The notes beneath the pieces were generated by a model. That model had not been told where the DNA came from, made no database searches, and worked only from the letters and a program-made list of their open reading frames with translations. DNA of 43,423 bases, taken from Fragilaria crotonensis (taxonomy: Eukaryota; Bacillariophyta; Fragilariophyceae; Fragilariales; Fragilariaceae). Within the stretch, counting starts at the first letter, position 1. Each line of letters opens with the position of its first letter. A program made the translations under genes and the position numbers. This document shows, one piece after another, positions 30,447-43,095 of the stretch. Location of the stretch: the NCBI GenBank assembly GCA_022925895.1, contig JAKSYS010000534.1:1-43423 (forward strand), written 5' to 3'.

Positions 30447-32433
30447 GTACCACATAAAAATGGCCTTGAACCGATAATTTCACAAGAGTTTCAACTTACA
30501 ATATCTCGGCAGAAACACGGATCTTGCACAAACAGTTCGGATCATAGACCCTTCATCACATTGTCAACAGGTATGTAGAATGATCAAAGTACTGGAGCAA
30601 GATCCAATTTACCTATCGATGATATTCAAGTCTTCGTTTTTGGTTTATTGGCTCAAAGTTGTGTATAAATTTGTATACGAATAGGGATAATATTTTATCT
30701 TCACTTCTTGATTTTTTTCACAAGACTTCGACCATTAAATCGCGAATCAAAATGCGAATGTTCTTTACTGGTACAGGGTTTTGAACGAGCTGTTTGTACC
30801 ACACGCCTAGAGTACATGAAGACCGTTCTAAGATTCATAACGCTGCCAGACACACGCCGCGTTCTCACTTCATACTCCGGCATTCTAAAAAACATTTCAT
30901 GCAACATATATTCCTAATTCATCTCTTTTACCATTCCTGGTTACTGGTGCTCATCTTGTTCAACAACATCAGCACCAGTATTCACTAGTACCACATGATC
31001 GGGTGGTGGTTCGGGGCGGGCATTTGGAAGTGGAGGTGCAACTTGATCACCGCGATTACAGGTCTCGAGAAGTCTAGCGAGAAGAAGTGATCGCGTCGTT
31101 GGCACTGGTGAGTCATTTGCCCGTTTATACCACATTGCCATTACCTTCAATTGGCTAACGTTCAGTTCTCTGCTAGCTATATTCAGCTCTTTGATTGCAG
31201 CAACCTTCCTTTCAAGAGATCGAAATGCTTGAAGTCGCTTCTCTTGCGCATCACACGCTTTGATTGCCTGTTCCCATTGACGCTGTTTCATATTCTTCAA
31301 GACCGTCGGGCCCAAGCCAAAGCAACTGTCCAGCAGCCAGATGCATGGAGCCCAGCGGTGTATCGTTTTTTTTTCGAATTGATATTTTCCTCCGCTGAAT
31401 CAATCCTTTTCTGCCTGTTTTCCTCCAAGTTCACTCCATTGCGAGCATCTTCACGAATCCTGCTTTCAAGAATTGTATCCATGTATTTCCCCGAGAGGCC
31501 TTGAGATAAATTCAGTTGCACGTCTTGATCAAGAGCAGAAATCACATCGCCGTTTGGAGCGTTGACGCTTCCAGCTTCTTCTGTTGCTGTTGTTCCAATT
31601 GCCTTGTTAGTGCGTGTCTGAAGGATTTCGGGGTGCAGCAAACAATTATAAGTAAGTGGTGTCCAGCCTCGTTCTGCAATCGCGTTTTGATTTTGTTTGA
31701 TGCGAGCAAAGGAGTCATTCCATGCTCTATGAACGAGGTGAATGACATCTTCTTTTTCGATTGCAAGAAATTCTGCTCCAACTGACGCCTTCTGTGCCAG
31801 CAGGTCTCGTTTATGTTTCGTAAGCGCCATCTTGAAGCATCCGTTCTGCTCCGTAGAGTCCCCAACCTGCCAGTAACTGGTACCGTAGGGGACTCCGATG
31901 CATGCTTTCCACATCGTGTCACGGCTGTTTATTTACTCAAGAAATTGAAGATCAAATCGACTTCCGTGACCGTCGAGCAGTAGAAATGGCGTTGCGTTGT
32001 TTGCTTTGATAGTCATGCTGGTCGTGGTGTGAAATTACGAGATATGTGATCGCATATCAGCCGTGCCGACAAGAAATGTGGAATCGGCATGTTTGGTTAC
32101 GGTTATAAAAAATTCCTATATTTCTCGCTTACATAGGAAAATATTCAGAACTACGGTTAATGAAAAGCTGGAGGGCATCCTCGACGTGTGAAAAAGCTTT
32201 CCTCCCCAATATTTTGACGTCTCATCTACTGTAGGCGTATGCGAGAGACTTGAGCAATTCAATTGCTTGTCTATAAGGGGAACATATCTCTATCTGTTAA
32301 CTTAGGAGAGCTCTATAATAGGTCATCGTGTGAAATTATGAAAATTGGAGTGTTTTTGTGTAGGGGTCCTAGAATTTCACAAGAGATTGGTTCAAAGCCA
32401 ATTTATCGGGTCAAAGCCATTTTTATGTGGTAC
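30447..32433. mobile_element. GTAC-flanked TIR element B (1987 bp) with broken transposase
   Basis: Begins GTACCACATAAAAATGGCCT and ends AAGCCATTTTTATGTGGTAC, the same termini as element A. Both ends align with element A; the extra 1.3 kb in the middle holds a DDE transposase pseudogene on the minus strand. This makes B the larger parent type and A its deletion derivative. The first catalytic part of the transposase is missing, so B itself is already defective. Confidence 0.8.
30941..32016 (-). pseudogene. DDE-superfamily transposase, 3' part, nonsense and frameshift
   Basis: From ATG at 32016 the frame reads FLLLDGHGSRFDLQFLE, then a TAA (31935-31933), then INSRDTMWKACIGVPYGTSY, WQVGDSTEQNGCFKMALTK and SFARIKQNQNAIAERGWTPL. 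LLLDGHGS matches the second-Asp motif of DDE_1-type (pogo/jerky-like) endonucleases, and the WQVGDS..QNG block is where that superfamily has its third acidic position; this reading is from memory of similar diatom ORFs. A missing G near 31308 shifts the C-terminal 124 residues into another frame. The N-terminal DNA-binding part and first Asp are not present. Confidence 0.65.
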
Positions 32434-32833
32434 CAGTACCAATCGATCCCATTCGTTGTTCGTGCTTGTAAACAGCGTGTTTTGAATAGATTTCAAAATC
32501 ATATGTTTCAAGCTTTTTTTAAGTCGATATATTAGCATAAAAGGGAAAAATTGATGAAAGTAGTAGCACAGTACAAGGTAGTACCAGGTACAACTGTATT
32601 CCTATTTATAGAGAGAGTGTATCATAAAAAAGGAAAAAAATTGATGAACAATAATCTACTACTAGAGTCCTACAACTGTTCCAGGTACTAGCTACTAGCT
32701 ACCAGGTACTTGGAACTTGGAGTACCTTGTAGCTAGCTATCATACTACTGTACTAGCTAGTAGTAGTACTCATTACCGGTATAGAGTGGGAAAAGAAATC
32801 GATTAAACAAAATGTGCATTATGATACGCTAGT
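32434..32833. other. GTAC/CTAG-rich intergenic patch
   Basis: Between element B and the MITE. 32560-32780 is crowded with GTAC, TAGCTAG and TACTAG palindromes and short mirrored blocks (for example CCAGGTACTAGCTACTAGCT). No gene. Confidence 0.6.
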
Positions 32834-33515
32834 GGAGCAGTTCAGAAAACACAAATACACATTTCTCAACGGCGGTTTAACACACGTAAATTTTCATGTG
32901 GTGTGATCCACATGAAAATTGTGTATTTGTGAATGTGCAAAAGCGTACTTTCAGAAAACATAAACACAAAAAAGAGATTTCTGGCAGGTTTTCATATAAA
33001 TGCTTGTCAGCGGGGGACCATTTCCACGATGACAACGATGCACTTAAACCAAAAAAGTCCGCTCATGTTGTACTTGATGCAGAGGTATAGAAATTGACGA
33101 GAAAGAGTTACAAGAGAATGCATTTTTCTGTATTTATGGGTACAAAACGAGGTTTCATCAGCGACTCGGTGCGTTGTGCAGTAGCACCGTCTCATACGAC
33201 AATGCTGTACTCCGAGACCTTCAGTACTTGTACTGTATCGGAACGCGATTTCAGAACAACGCACTATGTTCGACATGTAGAAATCACCGTAGGCACAAAA
33301 AGTGAAGTTGCACAAAAATGTGTAACGTTACACAAAAATGTCGAACACGAAATCGTGCTCGACAAATTTGTGTAAATGTGCAAGGTTTTTTTGAGCTTAT
33401 AACCCAATTATTAAGAATGGGTTACACATTTTTTTCCGCGCCCACATGCAAAAACGGATGAGATTTGTGTAAACCGGCGTTGAGAAATGTGTATTTGTGT
33501 TTTCTGAACTGCTCC
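32834..33515. mobile_element. 682-bp MITE with long TIRs and 3-bp target duplication
   Basis: Ends start GGAGCAGTTCAGAAAACACA on both sides in inverse orientation, and the inverted match continues for about 40 bp. AGT flanks both ends (32831-32833 and 33516-33518), fitting a 3-bp duplication as in PIF/Harbinger, though its TIR differs from the element at 115. It contains an internal perfect hairpin (AATTTTCATGTGG 32889-32901 with CCACATGAAAATT 32908-32920) and no coding gene. Confidence 0.78.
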
Positions 33516-33598
33516 AGTAGACAACTGCTTGTACCGGTACTTGTACCGGTAGCACTGTATCCATATCTACACATCATACTTGTACCAAAAAGGCGGAC

Positions 33599-33619
33599 GA
33601 CTCGAGACTCGAGACTCGA
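33599..33619. repeat. 7-bp tandem repeat, 3 copies
   Basis: Unit GACTCGA three times, directly upstream of the PhoD-like gene. Confidence 0.85.
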
Positions 33620-33643
33620 AAACACCCATGACTACAATTTACG

Positions 33644-35137
33644 ATGACCAGCATGTTGATGTTCCAATTGTCAGAAGCGACTCTGCAGCGACATCGTCAC
33701 CAGCATGGACAACAACGACTATTCATCATGATATGGTTACTGGTAGTACCAACCATGATCCATGCCGCCGCCGATATTAAAGTATGGAGTCATGTTCCAT
33801 TGACCAAGATTGCATTTGGATCGTGCCACAAGAACAAGTACGCTGGTAACATTGACGACGGCGGCGGCGGCGGCAAGACCACAATTTGGGATGCCGTTCG
33901 CAAGGAGGATCCACAAACGTTTCTTTGGACTGGTGATGCTGTATATCCACCAAGTCGACGAATCGCATCCTTGGAACAATTGGAACATGAATACAAACAA
34001 ATGCATACCAACAGCACTATTGGATATTCCAATTTTAAACCACCGCTGGGCATTTTTGGAACGTGGGACGATCATGATTATGGAGCCAATGATGCAGGCA
34101 AGGAACTCAATATCAAGCAGGATCGTCGCAGATTGTTCTTTAATTTTTGAACTACTCACAAGAAATCCAAACCAAACTTGCCAATCGAAGTGGTTTGTAT
34201 CACAGCATTGACTTTGTCCATGCCGAGACTGAGGACGTTGACCAATATCATCATCACCACAGTCATGCTGTTCTCAAGGTGATTGTATTGGATACTCGAT
34301 GGAATCGAGATCAGCATTGCATCCCATCCGTCGCCGCCATCATACCGTTCGGGTCGGTAATCTCATGTTTGACAAGGTGGTTCGTGGCGGGCACCTCGAG
34401 TGGAACGTCGTCAAGCTTGTTTTGCTCATCATTATCGTCGTCGTCCACTATACTTGGTGAAGAGCAGTGGACGTGGTTGGCCAAGGAGCTAGAAACATCA
34501 ACCGCTCAAGTGCACATTATCCTTAGCAGCATTCAAGTACTGAGCACCAATCCTGCCATGGAGGGATGGGGACATTTTCCGAAGGAACAACAACGTCTGC
34601 TGGAGTTGTTGAATTCAAAACGTCCATCGGGCTTGGTCCTTCTTGAGCGGCGACGTTCATCATGCGGAAATTCTGGATCCATCTCCCACGAATAAATCTA
34701 CATTTCTGGAAGTCACCTCGTCCGGCCTGACTCATTCCTGCCCCATGCCATTCTATGGAAAACTCTGCGAACCTCTATTGAAACGATTTTCTTCCCACCG
34801 CCGAAAGAAAGCAGACTACTTTTTGGGCCGTAACTTTGGGACACTGGACGTGGATTGGAGGAACCACCGATTCTCCGTCTCAGTGCATGACCATCATGTT
34901 GGTGGCGGCGAACCCGTGTTGACGACCGGGTGGAGATCGTTTTCGTGGGATCCATTAACACCCGAGGAACTCAACCATGTGGCACGAACTGTGGATGGTC
35001 ATTTGTTACCAACGCTAGTCCGGTGGGCATGGTTCGGTTTTATTCTGCTGGTAATTATGGCTGCCTTCATGTGGATCGCGGTGCGAAAGTACAATACTTG
35101 GTCTGTCAATTCAGGAACCAGAAAGAAAGACGACTAG
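33644..35137 (+). CDS. PhoD-like metallophosphatase, membrane-anchored, two 1-bp breaks
   Basis: Phosphodiesterase/alkaline phosphatase of the PhoD type, expected to release phosphate from organic esters outside the cell or in the secretory system. Order of features: N-terminal hydrophobic signal (LFIMIWLLVVPTMIHA), FGSCHKN, LWTGDAVYPPSR, GIFGTWDDHDYGANDAGKE, LDTRWNRD, SGDVHHAEI (metal and active-site motifs of the family), and a C-terminal membrane helix (FGFILLVIMAAFMWIAV) followed by a short charged tail. Frame breaks: a T5 run near 34140 (six T restores LFFNFLNYSQ) and an extra C near 34635 (removal gives VFLSGDVHH). All motifs survive, so the breaks are probably sequence errors. Length about 498 aa. 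The ATG at 33644 precedes the signal. Confidence 0.82.
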
Positions 35138-35301
35138 GCTGTTCACCGGGTGCTGACTATTGTACTGGCAAAGAAGACAAGTATGCCAGGCCATTAATAG
35201 GGGTGCATATTGCAGGGCTCTATCCTATCAAACTTGAAGGTGGAGAGAAGGGCGAAGGGCTCAAAGCGCGACGAGATCGCTACCAAAATTCCTGAGAGAA
35301 A

Positions 35302-37542
<2,241 letters not shown>

Positions 37543-39530
37543 ATGAGAATACCAATCCATCTCATCATGGCAACAACAATGGTGACAAGTCCAATTCCTG
37601 CTCGTGACATTACAAACAATATGGAGTCGGGACTGGCGGACCAAGCGTGGGTTGCAACACCACCGAAACCGGACCAAGCGAAACTAACCATCGTGCAGAT
37701 CACAGATGTCTACACATTGGAAAACTTTGCATCCTTAAAGACAATGCTCCAACAAACCAGAAACGAGTCCGGAGACAGCAAGGTCGTATCTGTCTTGACA
37801 GGTGACTTCCTAGCACCATATTTGCTCTCTAGTGTCGATCAAGGATACGGCATGATGAAAGCCCTCGCCCAAACACCCATCGACTACTTGATGTGGGGCA
37901 ATCACGAGGCAGACATTGATCACAAGATCGTTTGTAAGCATGTCAAGAACTTTCCAGGTACATTCATCAATACCAATATGCAAGATCATGATGCGATGAA
38001 GCATCAGGTACCGTTTGAAATCATTGAAGTGCCATCTCCGGACGGTTCTCACTGTCGCAGGGTGGGTCTGATTGCTGTCTTGTCGGATGACCCGGCCTTG
38101 TATCGTCAGTTTGATGCGCCGGGCGCGTTTGGAGGGGCCACGATTCGAAATCCATGGGAAGTGCTGAAAGAGTACAAGGAAATGCTTGAAGGTGCACCTA
38201 CAATTGTGATTTGGTCATTCCGCTGGAGCATTTGTATGTTCCCGATGACCACAGGACCTGTTCCGACTTCGACTTTCCGATCGTCTTGTCCGGTCATGAT
38301 CATCACCGAATCGACGAGACAGTGGACGGGACACGTTTGATCAAGCCTGGATGTGATGCTGAGTATGCTGCTGTCGTGGAGGTATGTTGGGACGGACAAG
38401 AATCAAGCAAGCCAACAATTACCTCTCGCTTCGTCAAGCCCAGTGATTGGGAACCATGCCCCGTGATGCAAGAATCAACAACGCGCGCCTACGATGCTCT
38501 GTTGCCGCTCCGAATGACAGAACTCGCACGCATTCCAAAAGACTTTGAACCACTCTCGTCGTCCAATTCGCGAGGCAGCGTCACGACGATGGGTACGTTT
38601 ATTTGCAGTCTATTGCGTTCTTCGTTGAACGTTAAGCGTGGACGGCATCGGTCAGACTTTGTGGATGCTGTGATTCTCATGGGTGGCAATATTCGGGGAA
38701 ATACAGATTACCCTGAAGGAAGCTACTTCTCGCTTGAAGCTCTCGAGGCAGAAATCGAGTCTGGTGAAGAAATAGGTGTGGTGGACATGCCAGGGTGGGT
38801 GCTTGCCAAGGGCATCCAAGAGACCCACGCAGGTGATCCTGTTCCTGGTTGGCTACAATACGACGGAGACATCAAGGAGTTATATCCGAGTGGTGAGGAT
38901 GGGCCTTCCATTATTGCTGAGGTTGCTGGACTGCCGTTTGATCCTACCCGAATGTATCGTGTTGCCACAAAGATTGGTGATTTGACAAATGGTCAGTCAA
39001 AGACATTCACGGAATACTACACAAAAAATCCCAAACTTCTGCCTGCTGAAGGGAGCTTCGTTAATATTTCGGTTGAGCTAATGGGATACTTCGCTCGCAA
39101 TTTGTGGAGAAAGATATGGGAGTCACTCGAGCCAACAATGCTCATTGAACCCCAACTTGATTCGGATTACAGCTATTACCGTGAGCGATTTGCAGATCTA
39201 GACTACGATCAAGATGGATTGATTAGTGTCGACGATATTCATGCAGCGTTTCGACACGTCCTTGGACTCAACGTCCACTGCGATGAAATGACACTTGCCG
39301 AATCTGTCCACGCCTATGCAGACGTGAACAGTGACGGTAGGGTTACTGTTGAAGATTTGGAGTTGTTCAGCATCGAGCTTCCTGCTTTGTACGAGAAGGA
39401 TCGATGGCGTCTTGCGTACGCGAAGAATGACAAACATCGCCTGACAAATCCTGCTGGTGCCTCATCACCCCGTTCCGTGGCATTCGCCCGCGAACCTGTT
39501 GCCTTTCACTTCAAGTTTCCATCCCTGTGA
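37543..39530 (+). CDS. 5'-nucleotidase-type metallophosphoesterase with EF-hands, copy 1 (1-bp break)
   Basis: Tandem paralogue of 40021-42003 with the same domain order: metallophosphoesterase (VQITDVYTLENF, GDFLAPYLL, WGNHEAD, LSGHDHH), 5'-nucleotidase C-terminal domain (MGGNIRGNTDYPEGSYFSLE), then two EF-hand loops (DYDQDGLISVDD and DVNSDGRVTVED). The frame is broken near 38198: GCACCTACAATT stands where copy 2 has GCTCCTTACAATT; one T restores it. All motifs lie outside the break. Corrected length is about 662 aa. Starts with MRIPIHLIMATTMV, a weak signal-like N-terminus. Confidence 0.8.
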
Positions 39531-40020
39531 AAGATGGGTTTTTTAATTTTGAATAAACGTTCATTTGCAATTGGTGTGCGTGATGCAGATAGTGGGCACG
39601 AAACAATTTACAAACTCAACTCACAACCAAGAATAGATCTTCCATGTACAAAAAAACACATAACGCGAAACAAGCTAAACAGTAGCCTTTCCTGATGTTC
39701 CCCGCCTACATAAATTGATTATCCTCTATTCATTTGGGGTACGTTGCACTGTATGGAAAGATGATAGATTGCTTTACGACATTGGTCGAAGGTAATCTAT
39801 GGACGCGGCAGCCTGTATAACATTCCTACCTGTATAACATTCCTACTGGTACTCAGAACCATATTAACGTGTTTTAACAGCCACAATTGATCTTGTGCAC
39901 AACTGTATCGTCACGATGGCCACAAGTCCTTCCACTTAAAATTTCAGTCACAGAAAGTCACAGAAAGCAAAGATCAGTACTCACAAGTCACAAGATTGAC
40001 TCATCAACCTCACAAAACCA

Positions 40021-42003
40021 ATGAAAATACCAATCCATCTCATCATGGCGACAACAATGGTGACAAATCCTATTCCTGCTCGTGACATTACAAACAACAT
40101 AGAGTCGGGACTGGCGGACCAAGCGTGGGTTGCAACACCACCAAAACCGGACCAAGCCAAGCTAACCATCGTACAGATCACAGATGTCTACACATTGGAA
40201 AACTTTGCATCCCTAAAGACGATGCTCCAACAAACCAGGAACAAATCAGGAGACAGCAAGGTCGTTTCTGTCTTGACAGGCGACTTCCTAGCACCATATT
40301 TGCTCTCCAGTGTCGATCAAGGATACGGCATGATGAAAGCACTCGCCCAAACTCCCATCGACTACTTGATGTGGGGCAATCACGAGGCAGACATTGATCA
40401 CAAGATCGTTTGTAAGCATGTCAAGAACTTTCCAGGTACATTCATCAATACCAATATGCAAGATCATGATGCGATGAAGCACCAGGTACCGTTTGAAATC
40501 ATTGAAGTGCCATCTCCAGATGGTTCTCACTGTCGCAGGGTGGGTCTGATTGCTGTCTTGTCGGATGACCCTGCCTTGTATCGTCAGTTTGATGCGCCGG
40601 GCGCGTTTGGAGGGGCCACGATTCGAAATCCATGGGAAGTGCTGAAGGAATATAAGGAAATGCTCGAAGGTGCTCCTTACAATTGTGATTTGGTCATTCC
40701 GCTGGAGCATGTATATGTTCCCGAGGACCATATTACGTGCTCCGACTTCGACTTCCCAATCGTCTTGTCCGGTCATGATCATCATAGAGTCGATGAGACC
40801 GTGGACGGTACACGTTTGATCAAGCCTGGATGTGATGCTGAGTATGCTGCTGTCGTGGAGGTATGTTGGGATGGACAAGAATCAAGCAAACCAACAGTGA
40901 CGTCTCGCTTCGTCAAGGCAACCGATTGGGAACCATGTCCGATTCTATTAGAGGTCAACATACGTGCCTATGATCCCTTGGTGTCACTCCGAATGACAGA
41001 ACTCGCTCGTGTTCCAAAAGTCTTTGAGCCACTTTCCTCCCACAATTCCCGCAGTGGCGTCACCAGCATGGGAACATTTATTTGCAGTCTCCTGCGGTCT
41101 TCGATGAATGCCAAGCGCGGGCGCCGCCGTTCTGACTTTGTGGATTCGGTGATTCTCATGGGTGGCAACCTTCGGGGAAATACAGACTACCCTGAAGGAA
41201 GCTACTTCTCACTTGAAGCTCTCGAGGCAGAAATCGAGTCTGGTGAAGAAATAGGTGTGGTGGACATGCCAGGGTGGGTGCTTGCCAAGGGCATCCAAGA
41301 GACCCACGCAGGTGATCCTGTTCCTGGTTGGCTTCAATACGACGGAGATATCAAGGAGGAATATCCGCAAGGTGAGGATGGGCCTTCCATTATTTCCGAG
41401 GTTGCTGGAAATCCCTTCGATCCAACCCGAACGTACCGTATTGCCACTAAGATCGGTGATTTGACGAATGGCCAGTCGACGGCTTTCACGGAATACTACA
41501 CAGCCAATCCGAAACTCTTACCTGCTGAAGGGAGTTTCATCAACATATCAGTTGAGCTAATGGGATACTTCGCTCGCAATCTGTGGAGGAAAATTTGGGA
41601 GTCGCTGGAGCCATCAATGCTAGTCGAACCCGGACTTGATTCCGATTACACCTATTTCCGTGAAAGGTTCGCAGACCTCGATAATAATCAAGATGGATTT
41701 ATTAGTGTCGATGATATTCATGCCGCGCTTCGCGACGTTCTTGGGCTCAACGTCCACTGCGATGAAATGACGCTTGCCGAATCTGTCCACGCCTATGCAG
41801 ACGTCAACAACGACGGCGACGTTACTGTGGATGATTTGGAGTTGTTCAGCAAGGAGCTTCCTGGTATATACGAGAGAGATCGATGGCGTCTTGCATACGC
41901 AAAAAATGATGCCCATCGTCTGATTCATCTTGCTTCTGTTGCTGCGTCGCCTCGCACCGTGGCATTGAATGGCGAATCTGTGGCAGTCACTCAACTTCCA
42001 TAA
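40021..42003 (+). CDS. 5'-nucleotidase-type metallophosphoesterase with EF-hands, copy 2 (intact)
   Basis: 660 aa. Predicted to hydrolyse nucleotides or related phosphate esters. Metal and active-site motifs: TDVY (54-57), GDF (87-89), GNHE (119-122), GHDHH (251-255). The usual first motif D-x-H is D-V-Y here, in both copies, so one metal ligand may be changed or supplied elsewhere. The C-terminal 5'-nucleotidase domain carries MGGNLRGNTDYPEGSYFSLE. Two canonical EF-hand loops (554-565 DNNQDGFISVDD, 594-605 DVNNDGDVTVDD) suggest calcium control. The gene lies 490 bp after copy 1; the start and first codons of the two copies are nearly identical. N-terminus weakly hydrophobic; secretion uncertain. 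Confidence 0.88.
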   Translation: MKIPIHLIMATTMVTNPIPARDITNNIESGLADQAWVATPPKPDQAKLTIVQITDVYTLENFASLKTMLQQTRNKSGDSKVVSVLTGDFLAPYLLSSVDQGYGMMKALAQTPIDYLMWGNHEADIDHKIVCKHVKNFPGTFINTNMQDHDAMKHQVPFEIIEVPSPDGSHCRRVGLIAVLSDDPALYRQFDAPGAFGGATIRNPWEVLKEYKEMLEGAPYNCDLVIPLEHVYVPEDHITCSDFDFPIVLSGHDHHRVDETVDGTRLIKPGCDAEYAAVVEVCWDGQESSKPTVTSRFVKATDWEPCPILLEVNIRAYDPLVSLRMTELARVPKVFEPLSSHNSRSGVTSMGTFICSLLRSSMNAKRGRRRSDFVDSVILMGGNLRGNTDYPEGSYFSLEALEAEIESGEEIGVVDMPGWVLAKGIQETHAGDPVPGWLQYDGDIKEEYPQGEDGPSIISEVAGNPFDPTRTYRIATKIGDLTNGQSTAFTEYYTANPKLLPAEGSFINISVELMGYFARNLWRKIWESLEPSMLVEPGLDSDYTYFRERFADLDNNQDGFISVDDIHAALRDVLGLNVHCDEMTLAESVHAYADVNNDGDVTVDDLELFSKELPGIYERDRWRLAYAKNDAHRLIHLASVAASPRTVALNGESVAVTQLP

Positions 42004-42565
42004 GCGTTGTGTTTGTGGGTTTGTCAAGAAGACAACGTCTTAAATTCATGTCAATGTCAACGGTACAAACTGACTCGAGCTGTTGGAGCAAAGCTAAGTA
42101 TGGTTCAACCAGATGCAAGAGTTAGATTTCATGGTTCAAATAGCAAAGAGTTTGGTGCATATTTCTGGAGCATATGAATCATACGAGTGCCTCGGACCCC
42201 GGACTCTCGACTAAAGCTCCAGAATGCTCATGGAAAATGTTTAGTTCCCATCTGGTTTGTTGAAGTTGTAGTTCACAAAAGACGCATGACCGTTTTGTAC
42301 GCGCTGCACTTTCCCAGCCGGTATGCATTCTACAACAGTTCCTGGTACTCTGAATACGTAGTACGAGCCTACCGTTGTATGGCCAGCAGGCTCGTGACTG
42401 GAGTACGCCTTTAAAGTTCTCTTGGTGGCAGTCGTACTATCAAGTGCGTATCGAGTACCGATTCGATGCAAGTATTTATTGTATATAGGAAAAGTACGAT
42501 GAGCTTCAAAACAGTTTCTGATTTGTCACAACGTTTTTTCTAAAGACTTCCCTCATTTTTATGGG
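42004..42565. other. Intergenic, no gene seen
   Basis: Downstream of the second 5'-nucleotidase. Only short frames without protein features; some GTAC words near 42295-42440. Confidence 0.5.
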
Positions 42566-42665
42566 ATGGGAATATTGAGTAGTAGTATACTGTCATCATC
42601 TATGGAGACCGGCGATGGTACGCCACACGAGTTGATGGATGGCACACAACAACGGCAAATAGCTA

Positions 42666-43091
42666 ATGATTGTATCCAAGAGACATCGCAGCTACATGCG
42701 CCTTCGATTGAATCATCTCCGGGACTTCATTGCTCTCCATGGAGATGATACAAACTTGCTTCGAACCAGAAGGTGCGGCTTCAAACACCGAGACTTCGAT
42801 ATTCTTTTCAGTTTTTCGGTGTGCGATTCTTCATCAACAATTCAAAGTATTGTGGTCTCTGCAGCTGTCTGCAACACGGACAAACATCGAAAACAGGCAT
42901 ACACTTTGATGACCAAAGTTATGAGGATAAACACTGAACTACGCGGTATGAAGATATCCAGAATTCTAGGCGAAATTGTCGCATTCCGATTGATTGATGC
43001 TTCTCTTCTTTATCGGAACGACGGGGAGGCGTTTCAACTGAGATTAATCGATTTCCTTATACATGTGGTGAGAATCGAGAAGGAACTTTAA
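42666..43091 (+). CDS. Small protein, possibly CesT/Tir-chaperone-like fold
   Basis: 141 aa from the first in-frame ATG; the start is uncertain because an overlapping frame (42566-42748) precedes it. The second half, with LMTKVMRINTELRGMKISRI then FRLIDASLLYRNDGEAF and a C-terminal helix, has the helix-strand-helix rhythm of CesT-like type III secretion chaperone folds, which occur as small multigene proteins in diatoms. Match is by pattern only. Function unknown. Confidence 0.4.
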   Translation: MIVSKRHRSYMRLRLNHLRDFIALHGDDTNLLRTRRCGFKHRDFDILFSFSVCDSSSTIQSIVVSAAVCNTDKHRKQAYTLMTKVMRINTELRGMKISRILGEIVAFRLIDASLLYRNDGEAFQLRLIDFLIHVVRIEKEL

Positions 43092-43095
43092 CCGC

